NCBI RefSeq assembly: GCF_020164485.1
Contig: NZ_JAIQZA010000010.1
Location: forward strand, 1-64,000
Source of the DNA: Salegentibacter tibetensis
GTDB taxonomy: Bacteria; Bacteroidota; Bacteroidia; Flavobacteriales; Flavobacteriaceae
Length of the DNA stretch: 64,000 nucleotides
Reading direction: 5' to 3'
Position numbers and translations under genes: made by a program. Below the pieces are notes generated by a model. That model saw only the letters and a program-made list of their open reading frames with translations. It was not told the DNA's origin and did not search any database. Positions 1 to 7,426 of the stretch are shown here, piece after piece (position 1 is the stretch's first letter; every line of letters starts with the position of its first letter).

Positions 1-113
1 AAGGCAAAAACAAAATGAGTGTATTAAATGCAGTAAGAAACAAGTTGATCCATATTGCAATGGCTTTAATTAAAAATAAAACCTATTATCAAAATCGTTT
101 GGAATTGTCATAG
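1..113 (+). CDS. IS110-family transposase, C-terminal end only (partial)
   Basis: An open frame enters from the left edge and stops at the TAG at 111-113. The last 36 or so residues contain KMSVLNAVRNKLIH followed by a basic tail, which resembles the extreme C-terminus of IS110/IS116-type transposases in Bacteroidota, just after the transposase_20 domain. The catalytic DEDD part would lie outside the window, so integrity cannot be judged. An IS110 end would be expected shortly after the stop, but this family has no clear inverted repeats and I see no boundary. The family call rests on memory of the C-terminal motif only. Confidence 0.7.
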   Translation, partial: GKNKMSVLNAVRNKLIHIAMALIKNKTYYQNRLELS

Positions 114-231
114 AAATCGAACTGACGTGGTAACTGTGCATTTAAAGTTATAAATCTTATTAGAATCACCACCAAAATTTATTTTCAATTCATTCCCTAA
201 ACTTTAAATTGTAACGAGACGTCACTTCGTG

Positions 232-250
232 TATCGAGAAGTTCTCGATA
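232..250. repeat. 19-bp perfect palindrome TATCGAGAA-G-TTCTCGATA
   Basis: Two 9-base arms flank one central G, in the 200-bp gap between the IS110 end and the DUF2459 gene. The surrounding bases (ACGAGACGTCACTTCG before it) resemble the CTCGA-rich dispersed fragments at 17949-17974 and 37110-37162. I read it as part of a dispersed repeat and not as an operator, but the position about 65 bp ahead of a start codon leaves a regulatory role open. Confidence 0.4.
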
Positions 251-313
251 TGGTTTTTTCGGCTACCGCCTTAAAACCTATTCGAACTGACAGATTATTA
301 ATATCTTTTAGAA

Positions 314-988
314 ATGAAACAAGGTTTACGCTATTTCCTGAAATTTCTTCTAATCCTGATCGCACCGCCCGTGATTTACCTGGTTTTGGCTTTAATTGGA
401 ACTGTTATTCCTGTCAATTCTAACTCAGAAACTGAAAACGCGGATATTGAAATCTATCTTCTGAAACAGGATATGCATACCGATATTTTGCTCCCGGTAA
501 AGTCTGAAATTATTAGATGGGATAGCATTTTTAAACCGGAACATACTTTGTCGCAAACGCCCTATCCGGAGTTTATCGGCTTTGGCTGGGGAGATCTTAA
601 TTTTTACAGGAATACACCGCAGTGGGAAGACCTAAAACTCAAGGTCGCTTTTAAAGCACTGTTTTTAAAATCGCAAAGCGCCTTGCATACCCGGTTTTTT
701 CGAAAAGTGCCAAACTCAGAAAACCTGGTAAAAATTTTGGTTACTGAAGATCAATACAGAAAGTTGAGTCGATATATTTTAGAAACGGTAAATGTGGAAA
801 ATACCGGGCAAATTCAACCGGTACCAGATTTAAATTATTACCGGGATGACGCGTTCTATTCAGCTGAAACTTCCTTTCACCTCTTTAAAACCTGTAATAC
901 CTGGACGAATTCAGCCTTAAAAGCTTCCGGACTTAAAGCCTGTTTATGGACACCTTTTCCGCAGGGAATATTTTATCAATACAGATAA
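314..988 (+). CDS. DUF2459 (TIGR02117) family membrane-anchored protein
   Basis: The 224-residue product has an N-terminal hydrophobic segment (about residues 10-32), then a soluble domain with the pattern of the DUF2459/TIGR02117 family: HTDILLPV near residue 53, FIGFGWGDLNFY near 90 and a CNTWTNSALKASG block near 194. The family is often seen near urease genes in other bacteria, but no urease is present here and its function is unknown. A strand of alternating hydrophobic residues plus the conserved Cys/Asn-Thr-Trp block suggests an enzyme or ligand-binding role, which is inference. It starts at an ATG and stands alone, between an IS110 remnant and the convergent rimO. Confidence 0.75.
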   Translation: MKQGLRYFLKFLLILIAPPVIYLVLALIGTVIPVNSNSETENADIEIYLLKQDMHTDILLPVKSEIIRWDSIFKPEHTLSQTPYPEFIGFGWGDLNFYRNTPQWEDLKLKVAFKALFLKSQSALHTRFFRKVPNSENLVKILVTEDQYRKLSRYILETVNVENTGQIQPVPDLNYYRDDAFYSAETSFHLFKTCNTWTNSALKASGLKACLWTPFPQGIFYQYR

Positions 989-998
989 GGAAGTTCAA

Positions 999-1026
999 GG
1001 TTTAAGGTTTAAGGTTTAAGGTTTAA
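999..1026. repeat. Four tandem copies of heptamer GGTTTAA
   Basis: The heptamer GGTTTAA is repeated four times without interruption between the DUF2459 stop codon and the convergent rimO stop codon. It is short enough to arise by slippage and may vary in copy number between strains. No stem-loop is formed. Confidence 0.7.
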
Positions 1027-1066
1027 GAAATAAACTTTTCAATTTACAATATACAGTATACAACCT

Positions 1067-2416
1067 TTAAACAGTTTTAACTTTCAGCTCTTTCCTAACC
1101 GGTTTTGGAGCTGCGTGTATTGGTTCGGCATAAAGGTCGAAATCTGCAGCATCGGTTACTTTAACTTCGTAGAATTCCCCGGTTTTCAGGTAAATTGAAG
1201 TCGCATCGATTAGCACTTCGTTATCTACATCGGGAGAATCAAATTCGGTTCTTCCCACAAAATAATTCCCTTCTTTTCTATCCACTACTACTTTAAAAAC
1301 CTGTCCGATCTTCTCCTGGTTCAATTCCCAGGAAATCTGGCTCTGGATTTCCATAATCTGGTTGGCGCGATCTTGTTTCACGTCTTGCGGTACATCGTCT
1401 TCCAGGTTATAAGCGTGCGTATTTTCTTCGTGGGAATAGGTAAAACAACCTAAACGCTCAAAACGCATCTCCTCTACCCAGTCTTTTAATTCCTCAAATT
1501 GCTCTTCGGTTTCGCCAGGATAGCCTACAATAAGGGTAGTCCTGATCGTCATTCCGGGAACGAATTTCCTGAAATCCCTAAGTAGTTTTGTAGTTTTTTC
1601 GTGCGTGGTCCCACGTCGCATAGATTTCAATAATTCGGTATTGATATGCTGCAGCGGAATATCGATATAATTACAAACCTTCGGTTCGCGCTTCATCACA
1701 TCCAACACATCCATAGGGAAACCGGTTGGAAATGCATAATGCAAACGAATCCATTCAATACCTTCTACTTTCGCGAGGTTTTCCAGCAATTCAGCAAGGT
1801 TTCGTTTCTTGTATAGGTCGAGTCCGTAATAAGTTAAATCCTGCGCGATAAGGATCAATTCCTTTACCCCGTTTGCAGCAAGGTTTTTCGCTTCTTTTAC
1901 CAGATCTTCAATCGGTGTCGACTTATGCCCGCCGCGCATCAAAGGAATAGCGCAAAAAGAACAGGGCCTGTCACATCCTTCGGCGATCTTTAGGTAAGCA
2001 TAATTTTTTGGGGTAGTCGTTAAACGTTCGCCCAGCAATTCGTGTTTATAATCGGCTTCCAGGGCTTTTAATAGTCCGGGAAGTTCTGTAGTTCCAAAAT
2101 ACTGGTCAACATCGGGGATTTCCTTTTGTAAATCAGGCTTGTAGCGTTCGCTTAAACATCCGGTCACAAAAACCTTATCAACCTCACCCTGTTGTTTCTG
2201 CTCTACATATTCCAGAATGGTATTCACCGATTCTTCCTTGGCGTTGTCTATAAATCCGCAGGTATTAATCACCACAATATTGCCGTCCTGCTCGTGCACC
2301 ACGTCTTTATTGTTGCCCTTTAGCTGCCCCATCAACACCTCACTATCATACACATTCTTGCTGCAACCAAGGGTTACTACATTAATACGGTTCTTCTTTA
2401 TCGACTTTGTCCTCAT
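1067..2416 (-). CDS. rimO: Ribosomal protein S12 methylthiotransferase RimO
   Basis: RimO is a radical-SAM enzyme that adds a methylthio group to an aspartate of ribosomal protein S12. The 449-residue product shows the family order: N-terminal MTTase domain with TLGCSKNVYDSE near residue 15 and further cysteines for the second Fe-S cluster (NTCGF, TGCLSERY), radical-SAM core with CDRPCSFC (CxxxCxxC) near residue 148, and a C-terminal TRAM-like domain (GQVFKVVVDRKEGNYFVGRT). Length is close to the usual 430-450. DSE after the first Cys and the overall motif favour RimO over the tRNA enzyme MiaB. It is transcribed divergently from the P1 peptidase at 2627. Confidence 0.95.
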   Translation of the reverse strand: MRTKSIKKNRINVVTLGCSKNVYDSEVLMGQLKGNNKDVVHEQDGNIVVINTCGFIDNAKEESVNTILEYVEQKQQGEVDKVFVTGCLSERYKPDLQKEIPDVDQYFGTTELPGLLKALEADYKHELLGERLTTTPKNYAYLKIAEGCDRPCSFCAIPLMRGGHKSTPIEDLVKEAKNLAANGVKELILIAQDLTYYGLDLYKKRNLAELLENLAKVEGIEWIRLHYAFPTGFPMDVLDVMKREPKVCNYIDIPLQHINTELLKSMRRGTTHEKTTKLLRDFRKFVPGMTIRTTLIVGYPGETEEQFEELKDWVEEMRFERLGCFTYSHEENTHAYNLEDDVPQDVKQDRANQIMEIQSQISWELNQEKIGQVFKVVVDRKEGNYFVGRTEFDSPDVDNEVLIDATSIYLKTGEFYEVKVTDAADFDLYAEPIHAAPKPVRKELKVKTV

Positions 2417-2439
2417 ACAATTCTATTTTTGACTACACA

Positions 2440-2470
2440 GACCTCACAGGTTTTGGAAACCTGTGAGGTC
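2440..2470. repeat. Perfect 31-bp palindrome, ACCTCACAGG family
   Basis: Arms of 14 bases (GACCTCACAGGTTT and its complement) surround TGG. Near-identical palindromes occur at 40039-40072 and 60306-60336. Here it lies between two divergent genes (rimO and the P1 peptidase), where neither gene ends, so it cannot be an ordinary terminator for its neighbours. It is best read as a member of a dispersed palindromic repeat family. Confidence 0.85.
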
Positions 2471-2626
2471 TCCGGTGACTTTATCCACCTTCTTAAAAGC
2501 GGGTGCAAAGATACAATCTATAATTTGAACTACAGCGGGTTAAAGCTTAATGCTGAAAATTACCGCATTAGGTATTTTTCGGGATTTTGTATCTTCCTGA
2601 CTTAAAAACCGAAAACTATCCCATTA

Positions 2627-3760
2627 ATGAAAAAATCCCTCCTGCCCGCTTTGTTTTTATTTTTCCTTTTGAATACACTAAACGCACAGCAGCGTGTTGA
2701 AGAACTTCCTCTTAAAATTGGTGTGATGGAGAGAGGAGAAATGAATGCGATTACCGATGTAAAAGGCGTTAAAGTGGGTCACACTACATTGGTGAAAGGC
2801 GAATCGGTGCGTACGGGTGTTACAGCAATTCTTCCGCACAGCGGGAATATTTTTCAGGAGAAAGTCCCCGCCGCGGTTTTTGTGGGAAATGGCTTCGGGA
2901 AACTGGCCGGCAGTACCCAGGTCAACGAACTCGGCAATCTGGAAACTCCTATAATACTCACCAATACTTTAAATGTTCCAACCGCAATGGACGCGGTGAT
3001 AAAATATACCCTGAATCTGCCCGAAAATGAAGACGTACGCTCAGTAAACGCGGTGGTGGGCGAAACCAATGATGGCTATTTAAATGATATCCGTGGGCAA
3101 TACGTGAAGAACGAAGATGTAATTTCAGCCATTCAAAATGCGAAAACAGGTAAAGTAGCTGAAGGAAATGTGGGGGCTGGTACCGGAACTATTGCTTTTG
3201 GCTATAAAGGCGGGATTGGAACTTCTTCCCGAAAACTACCCGAAAGCCTGGGCGGTTATACCCTGGGCGTTTTGGTACAAAGCAATTTTGGCGGCGTATT
3301 GCAAATTGCCGGGGTCCCTGTAGGGCAAAAGCTGGGGAAATATAGTTTTAATGATAATTTACTAAATAATGTAGACGGTTCCTGTATGATGGTGTTGGCT
3401 ACCAATGCCCCACTGGACAACCGAAACCTGGAACGCCTGGCAAAACGGGCATTCCTGGGACTCGCAAAAACCGGCGGAATTGCTTCCAATGGCAGTGGCG
3501 ATTATGTGATCGCTTTTTCTACTGCGGAAGGCTTAAGAATTCCGTATAAAATAGAAACCGAAACCTTAAAACAGGAAGTTGTCCCCAACGATTTGATGTC
3601 GCCGCTGTTTATGGCCGCCATTGAAGCTACTGAAGAAGCTATCTTAAACTCCCTTTTTATGGCCGAAACCACTATAGGTTTTAAAGGCAGGACCATACAA
3701 GCTTTACCAAAGAATGAAGTTTTAAAGTACCTAAAAGAGGCTGGGGTTTTGGAGGAGTAG
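2627..3760 (+). CDS. P1 (S58/DmpA) family peptidase, secreted
   Basis: This is a DmpA/L-aminopeptidase-D-Ala-esterase family protein, N-terminal nucleophile hydrolases that self-cleave ahead of a serine to form two subunits. The 377-residue product has a signal peptide (MKKSLLPALFLFFLLNTLNA), then ITDVKGVKVGHTTL near residue 45, NxLNVPTAMDAV near 114 and GNVGAGTGTIAFGYKGG near 180, all typical. The nucleophile is probably Ser252 in DGSCMMVLATNAPL, preceded by the Gly of the cleavage site. The signal peptide points to periplasmic or outer location. It stands alone, with a 210-bp divergent region upstream. Confidence 0.9.
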   Translation: MKKSLLPALFLFFLLNTLNAQQRVEELPLKIGVMERGEMNAITDVKGVKVGHTTLVKGESVRTGVTAILPHSGNIFQEKVPAAVFVGNGFGKLAGSTQVNELGNLETPIILTNTLNVPTAMDAVIKYTLNLPENEDVRSVNAVVGETNDGYLNDIRGQYVKNEDVISAIQNAKTGKVAEGNVGAGTGTIAFGYKGGIGTSSRKLPESLGGYTLGVLVQSNFGGVLQIAGVPVGQKLGKYSFNDNLLNNVDGSCMMVLATNAPLDNRNLERLAKRAFLGLAKTGGIASNGSGDYVIAFSTAEGLRIPYKIETETLKQEVVPNDLMSPLFMAAIEATEEAILNSLFMAETTIGFKGRTIQALPKNEVLKYLKEAGVLEE

Positions 3761-3875
3761 TGCGATCGGGCGAGCGTGATTTTTCGTTAGGAAATAAGGC
3801 GTCGCAAGCGATCAAGAAATTTCGATTTAAAGCTAATCTAAACATCTTTGTTTTTATACAGTCTTAGCCACAGTT

Positions 3876-4331
3876 TTACTCAAGTAGTCTTTTATCAAAG
3901 AAATAATCTTCATTTCTTACTAAAGAAACATTTGAACTGAAATCGGGATGCTTAGTGTTTATTATGTAATTGTATTCTTTTGGGATAACAGCTGACGGTA
4001 CTTTTAATACTAGAGATCTCTGTTCTTTGTACCATTTTGAACCTATATTTTGTAATTTATAATAAGCTTCTAATTTTCTCCAGTTTTTAGGCAGTTTTTT
4101 TATCGGGATTTGCTCATATAATTCTTCAATATCAGCAATCGATATTATCATTACTTCGTAGTTTGGAAGTGATTGCACTGAATTTCGATGAACAACTAAT
4201 TCTAAAGTTGATAATGATCTTGATGAACCAGTATATATTACGTATTCTCCATCAAAATTCCATCTATTTGCGGAACCAGAACATGATAATTTCTTGGAGT
4301 AATTTATGTGAGAAATTCTAAATACTTCCAT
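3876..4331 (-). CDS. RES-domain toxin (NAD+ phosphorylase type)
   Basis: The 151-residue protein fits the RES family, toxins of type II systems that break down NAD+ (MbcT) or ADP-ribosylate targets (ParT). Visible landmarks are Arg5, the NRWNFDGEYVIYTGSS block (residues 22-37) with Arg23, Glu44 in SLSTLELVVH, and a C-terminal Ser-rich stretch HPDFSSNVSL that should supply the conserved Ser. It follows the antitoxin gene on the same strand with a 3-bp gap. The frame is intact and of normal family length, so this module looks functional, in contrast to the decayed ones beside it. Activity as NAD+ phosphorylase is inferred from family. Confidence 0.88.
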   Translation of the reverse strand: MEVFRISHINYSKKLSCSGSANRWNFDGEYVIYTGSSRSLSTLELVVHRNSVQSLPNYEVMIISIADIEELYEQIPIKKLPKNWRKLEAYYKLQNIGSKWYKEQRSLVLKVPSAVIPKEYNYIINTKHPDFSSNVSLVRNEDYFFDKRLLE

Positions 4332-4334
4332 TAA

Positions 4335-4754
4335 TTATGCGTTATCCCCGTATTCCATTCCAGTCAATCTATCTTCAATATATCTAATACCTGAAATTGT
4401 TTTAAAAAATTTTACAGGTGGTTCATTGTTAAAATGAAAATTAGGTTTTTCAAGCCATTCATTAAATTCTTCTTTTGAACCAAAAGCTCTTTCTCCTTGT
4501 TTATACAGAGATAACAATAAAATTAGCTTTTCTTTAAAATTTATATTGAAATTGGAATTCGAACTCCTATAACTTTGAAATGTTTTTTCGCTAATATCAA
4601 ACCATTCGGATATTATTTTATCAGTAGAATGAGTCAATTCTTTAAAAAATTTTACTTGCTTCGTATCAAAATCTTTAGAATGAATATATATGACAACCTG
4701 GCTATCAGAAATGTTAGCAGGAATATCTTTGATTATATCGTTTGTCGCATTCAC
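4335..4754 (-). CDS. Xre/MbcA/ParS-type antitoxin (DUF2384)
   Basis: The 139-residue protein precedes the RES toxin by 3 bp, the normal antitoxin-first order. It has an N-terminal helical DNA-binding part (SEKTFQSYRSSN around residues 54-65, the recognition-helix position of Xre-like antitoxins) and a C-terminal DUF2384 part: FGSKEEFNEWLEKPN near 95, PPVKFFKTISGIRYIEDRL near 113-131 and the terminal MEYGDNA. This C-terminus normally inserts into the toxin's NAD pocket. The pair probably autoregulates from a promoter in 4755-4874. Confidence 0.88.
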   Translation of the reverse strand: MNATNDIIKDIPANISDSQVVIYIHSKDFDTKQVKFFKELTHSTDKIISEWFDISEKTFQSYRSSNSNFNINFKEKLILLLSLYKQGERAFGSKEEFNEWLEKPNFHFNNEPPVKFFKTISGIRYIEDRLTGMEYGDNA

Positions 4755-4819
4755 AATTTCTCTTTTTTTTAATATACGTAAAAACTCTTAATGGATAACG
4801 TAAATTTACTTTGAAAATT

Positions 4820-4873
4820 TTAGCTAACAATAGGATAAATAACATTGGTTTCTAAAACACAAATGAATCTTAC
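4820..4873 (-). pseudogene. Remnant of a PIN-domain toxin N-terminus
   Basis: Just downstream of the antitoxin remnant at 4875-5331, a short frame on the minus strand reads VRFICVLETNVIYPIVS and then stops. LETNVIYP resembles the (V/L)D(T/A)NVLYP start of PIN-domain toxins, including the first catalytic acidic residue (here Glu in place of Asp). In intact relatives such a PIN toxin follows an antitoxin of exactly this kind. Only about 17 codons survive. The reading rests on a short motif plus position. Confidence 0.4.
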
Positions 4874-4874
4874 A

Positions 4875-5331
4875 CTATGAATCATATAATTCAAGTTCCT
4901 CGTCGGATTTCATGATATCTATAAGGTGCTTTTTCTGATCTTTTTTCATTTTTGCTTTATAAGCCGTCACATTTTCTAACAGAACCCGCCTGTGTTTTCC
5001 CACTTTATTAAAAGCAATTTCACCATCTTCCAGAGGTTTTACCAGGTGAGGACGGGAACATCCCAGAATTTCAGCAGCTTTTTTGAGTAGTAACTTCTGT
5101 AGCGTCCGGGACCAGGAAAAAAGGTTTTCCCTTGCTCATTACTTGAAGAATCTCCCCCAATAATTTTAAGGCACTTAACGGAATTTTTATCCGCTCTTCG
5201 GTCTCTTCTATTTCAATTTCAGGATTTTTAGATTTTAACTGAGCAATAGCAGAAGCCAAAGCATCGTAGGACTCTATCGCGATTTCCTGTTTTTTTATAG
5301 AAGGTTTCTTTATGTCTTTATTGGTTTTCAT
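4875..5331 (-). pseudogene. Excisionase-like helix-turn-helix antitoxin, frameshifted
   Basis: The first 86 codons (starting MKTNKDIKKPSIKKQE, with IEETEERIKIPLSALKLLGEIL) end early after EVTTQKSC. Removing one base from the run of six T at 5079-5084 (A on the coding strand) restores a continuous frame through AAEILGCSRPHLVKPLEDG and FNKVGKHRRVLLENV to the TAG at 4875-4877, about 151 residues in all. The restored C-terminus is an excisionase/MerR-type winged helix as found in antitoxins paired with PIN toxins. A single-base slip in a homopolymer is either a real mutation or a sequencing error; the decayed partner at 4820-4873 favours a real one. Confidence 0.8.
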
Positions 5332-5525
5332 CTTAACAACAACATTTCATGATATCAATTTTAAACGAAATAAATATATAACTGATTGTTGAAACAGATT
5401 TTGGTCCTCCAAGGTTTTATTTGTACCGCATAGGTATTTGGTTTCCAGAACTGTATGGCTTATCATATACTCATGATGCCTGTTACATCTCATCTTACGA
5501 AAAAATAGTATTTTTAAAATAAAAA

Positions 5526-5750
5526 ATGACTGACTACAGGAAATATATAATCATTGATCCAAATAAACGATTTGGGAAACCAATAATAGCAGGCACCCGG
5601 ATTTCTGTGTATGACATATTGAACTGGTTGGCAAATGGAATGACTAAAAAGGAAATTATAAATGATTTTCCTGAGCTGGACGAAAATAAAATAAACGCCT
5701 GCCTCTCTTTTGCTGTAAATAGGGAAAACAGACTTAGAACCGCTTCGTGA
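5526..5750 (+). CDS. DUF433 antitoxin, orphaned
   Basis: The 74-residue protein has the DUF433 pattern (VapB45-like antitoxins): PIIAGTRISVYDILNWLANGM near residues 19-39 and a helix-turn-helix part KKEIINDFPELDENKINACLSFA. Its partner is usually a PIN-like DUF5615 toxin starting MKLLxD. Here a GTG overlaps the stop codon (GTGA, 5747-5750) and reads VKLFDS before similarity ends, so a toxin start seems to survive for about five codons and is then replaced by the end of the ParE remnant on the other strand. The antitoxin frame itself is intact. Confidence 0.82.
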   Translation: MTDYRKYIIIDPNKRFGKPIIAGTRISVYDILNWLANGMTKKEIINDFPELDENKINACLSFAVNRENRLRTAS

Positions 5751-5752
5751 AA

Positions 5753-6050
5753 TTATTTGACTCTCTCTTTTTCCTCATCTTGTTTATTATCCCAAAAAGA
5801 AACTATTTCTATAACATTTCCTCTTACTTCATAAAAAATCAAATAGACCTTCATTGGGATAACCCTGGTCCTTTTGTTAGAAGTTAACCTCCCAATAAAT
5901 TCATTTTTAGATAAAGTTTAATAAACCATTGGTTTGACTTAGGATTTTCAAGCTGTAAGTTGGAGTGCCGTTCCTTTCAAGATAAAATTCAAGAACCTGA
6001 TGGAATTCTTCTTTGGCCGTATCTGACCAAATTATTTTTTTGCCAGCCAT
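5753..6050 (-). pseudogene. RelE/ParE-family toxin, frameshifted
   Basis: From the ATG at 6050 the minus strand reads MAGKKIIWSDTAKEEFHQVL and on to LLNFI, then a TAA. In the neighbouring frame it continues SKNEFIGRL, then VIPMKVYLIFYEVRGNVIEI and VSFWDNKQDEEKERVK, to a TAA at 5753-5755. The two halves together (about 98 residues) match a ParE/RelE toxin: N-terminal helix pair, then the typical IFYExxGNxIEIVSFWDNRQDP-like C-terminus. One extra base (or two missing) near 5913-5925 breaks it. The start overlaps the end of the antitoxin gene (6032-6268) by 19 bp, normal for these operons. Confidence 0.78.
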
Positions 6051-6268
6051 TTTTCCATTTCTGAAATAACAGCTTCATTGTTGGAATAGTGGCCATTCTC
6101 TATTTGCTCCGTCCCAATAGCAATTGCCTCTTCCTGTTCAGGTGACAATTGGTATAAGTCTTTCCCGGAGGCATCAAAAATTGTTTGAATAGCTTTTAAA
6201 AATTCTAAATCATTAGAATCCTTAATTCTGGAAATCAAATTATTTTTTATTTCAGCCGCCTTATCCAT
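6032..6268 (-). CDS. Antitoxin partner of a ParE/RelE toxin
   Basis: The frame is open from 6295, but the second Met (MDKAAEIKNNLI, at 6268) is preferred because AAAGAGA lies just upstream of it. That gives a 78-residue acidic protein with a helical N-terminus, a middle SPEQEEAIAIGTEQIENGH segment and the terminal ISEMEKWLAKK, a layout usual for small antitoxins that precede ParE/RelE-family toxins in Bacteroidota. The frame is intact although its toxin is broken, so it is now an orphan antitoxin. No DNA-binding fold can be named with certainty. Confidence 0.7.
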   Translation of the reverse strand: MDKAAEIKNNLISRIKDSNDLEFLKAIQTIFDASGKDLYQLSPEQEEAIAIGTEQIENGHYSNNEAVISEMEKWLAKK

Positions 6269-6517
6269 TTTAATTCTCTTTGCGTATTTTATCAAAAATA
6301 CAGATTTTCAGTCAATTCCAGTTTCTCAAGTTTAAGTTTTATGTTACAAAAGATCAGATTTATTTCTACTCCACAGGTAGTAGAAAGCAAGAATTTTTAT
6401 GGTTCCACATAGTTTTTAAGCTTATGGATTAGTTCATATTTGAAAGAACTTAATATATTCATACAAAATTATCCACTATTCAAATGATAGGGGAAAAAAA
6501 TGACGATAATTATTTAA

Positions 6518-6877
6518 ATGTAAAAGCACCTTGCGAATATTTTTTATCTATTTTTCCTTGTTTCAACTAACATCTTCTCTCAAAATATTCAAGGTATCCT
6601 ATATGATTCTGAAGGCGATGAAGTGGCCAATTTTGATATTCGGAATAAGACAAAGGAACTTACTAAGAAAACCAATCATAGAGGATATTTTGAAATAGAA
6701 GCAGACATTGCAGACTCTATAATCTTGAATTCTATAACATATAGAGAGCACATTCTTTTGGCGTCTACAAATCATTTTATGGAAACAATTGTTGTTGAGC
6801 TCAAAACTGAAATAAATGAATTGAACGAAGTAAAACTATCTGGCCCAAATACCGTTATGACACCAAAAATCAACCTC
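6518..6877 (+). pseudogene. Carboxypeptidase-regulatory-like domain protein, nonsense at codon 2 and 3' truncated
   Basis: ATG at 6518 is followed at once by TAA and then KHLANIFYLFFLVSTNIFSQ, a clear signal peptide, and IQGILYDSEGDEVANFDIRN, the start of a CarboxypepD_reg-like (Ig-fold) domain running to ELNEVKLSGP. One base change (AAA to TAA) explains the stop. The frame then continues without a stop straight into the lipoprotein start at 6878, so the gene has also lost its own 3' end. A GTG at 6623 could in theory start a shortened product, but it would lack the signal peptide. Such domains normally begin cell-surface or TonB-linked proteins in this phylum. Confidence 0.72.
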
Positions 6878-7376
6878 ATGCAAAAATCAACATCCTTAAT
6901 TGTATTCGTTTTATTTTCAATTTTATTAGTATCCTGTGGTAAAGATTACAAAGAAGTTTCAGGCTCAGAATTCATCAATACCGTGTCCTGAAGTTGATGT
7001 AAATAATATTGAAATTAAGAAAGATGAACTAATGGTTCATACGGCTGAGGAAGAGACTTATAAAGTAAACCTCGGCTCCAGGAATTCAATAAAAAAACAG
7101 GAGTTTTTGAATGAAATAAAAGCAAAAAACCCGGGGATGACAGAAACATACGTAACGGAGTCCAACGAGCTTTTTTCCTCTTTTTTACTGTTATACCAGG
7201 CTTTATATCTTATTATTCCACTTTTGATCTTAGTACATATTATCCTGTTATGGATTGCCTTAAGAAGAATAATTAGATCTCAGATAGAGAGTACCGAAAA
7301 ACTGGTTTATACCATTATTGCCCTGTTTTTCACGTTTTTTGGCCCTATAATCTATCTAACTACCGGCAAACGCTGA
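6878..7376 (+). pseudogene. Frameshifted lipoprotein with FtsH-extracellular-like and PLD_N-like parts
   Basis: From ATG 6878 the frame gives a lipoprotein signal (SLIVFVLFSILLVSCGKD, lipobox LVSC) and KEVSGSEFINTVS, then stops at 6988-6990. The +1 frame continues PEVDVNNIEIKKDELMVHT through a long hydrophobic segment (LLLYQALYLIIPLLILVHII) to FFTFFGPIIYLTTGKR at 7376. The first half resembles the FtsH periplasmic domain (SxSEFxNxV...V..V.I....L), the end resembles the PLDc_N membrane segment (ALRRI...FGPIIYL). One base insertion, or a two-base loss, near 6984 separates the halves. Domain likenesses are by eye. Confidence 0.6.
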
Positions 7377-7426
7377 TTGTTTTAAGGAGCCTAATTCATT
7401 ATTAATCTTAATTCAAATCATTCAGG

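Noticed and set aside
229-423. 64-codon frame upstream of the DUF2459 gene
   Set aside because: Overlaps the DUF2459 start out of frame and begins inside a palindromic repeat.
2217-2432. Plus-strand reading frame of 71 codons
   Set aside because: Lies fully antisense inside rimO, no start context or domain; a shadow.
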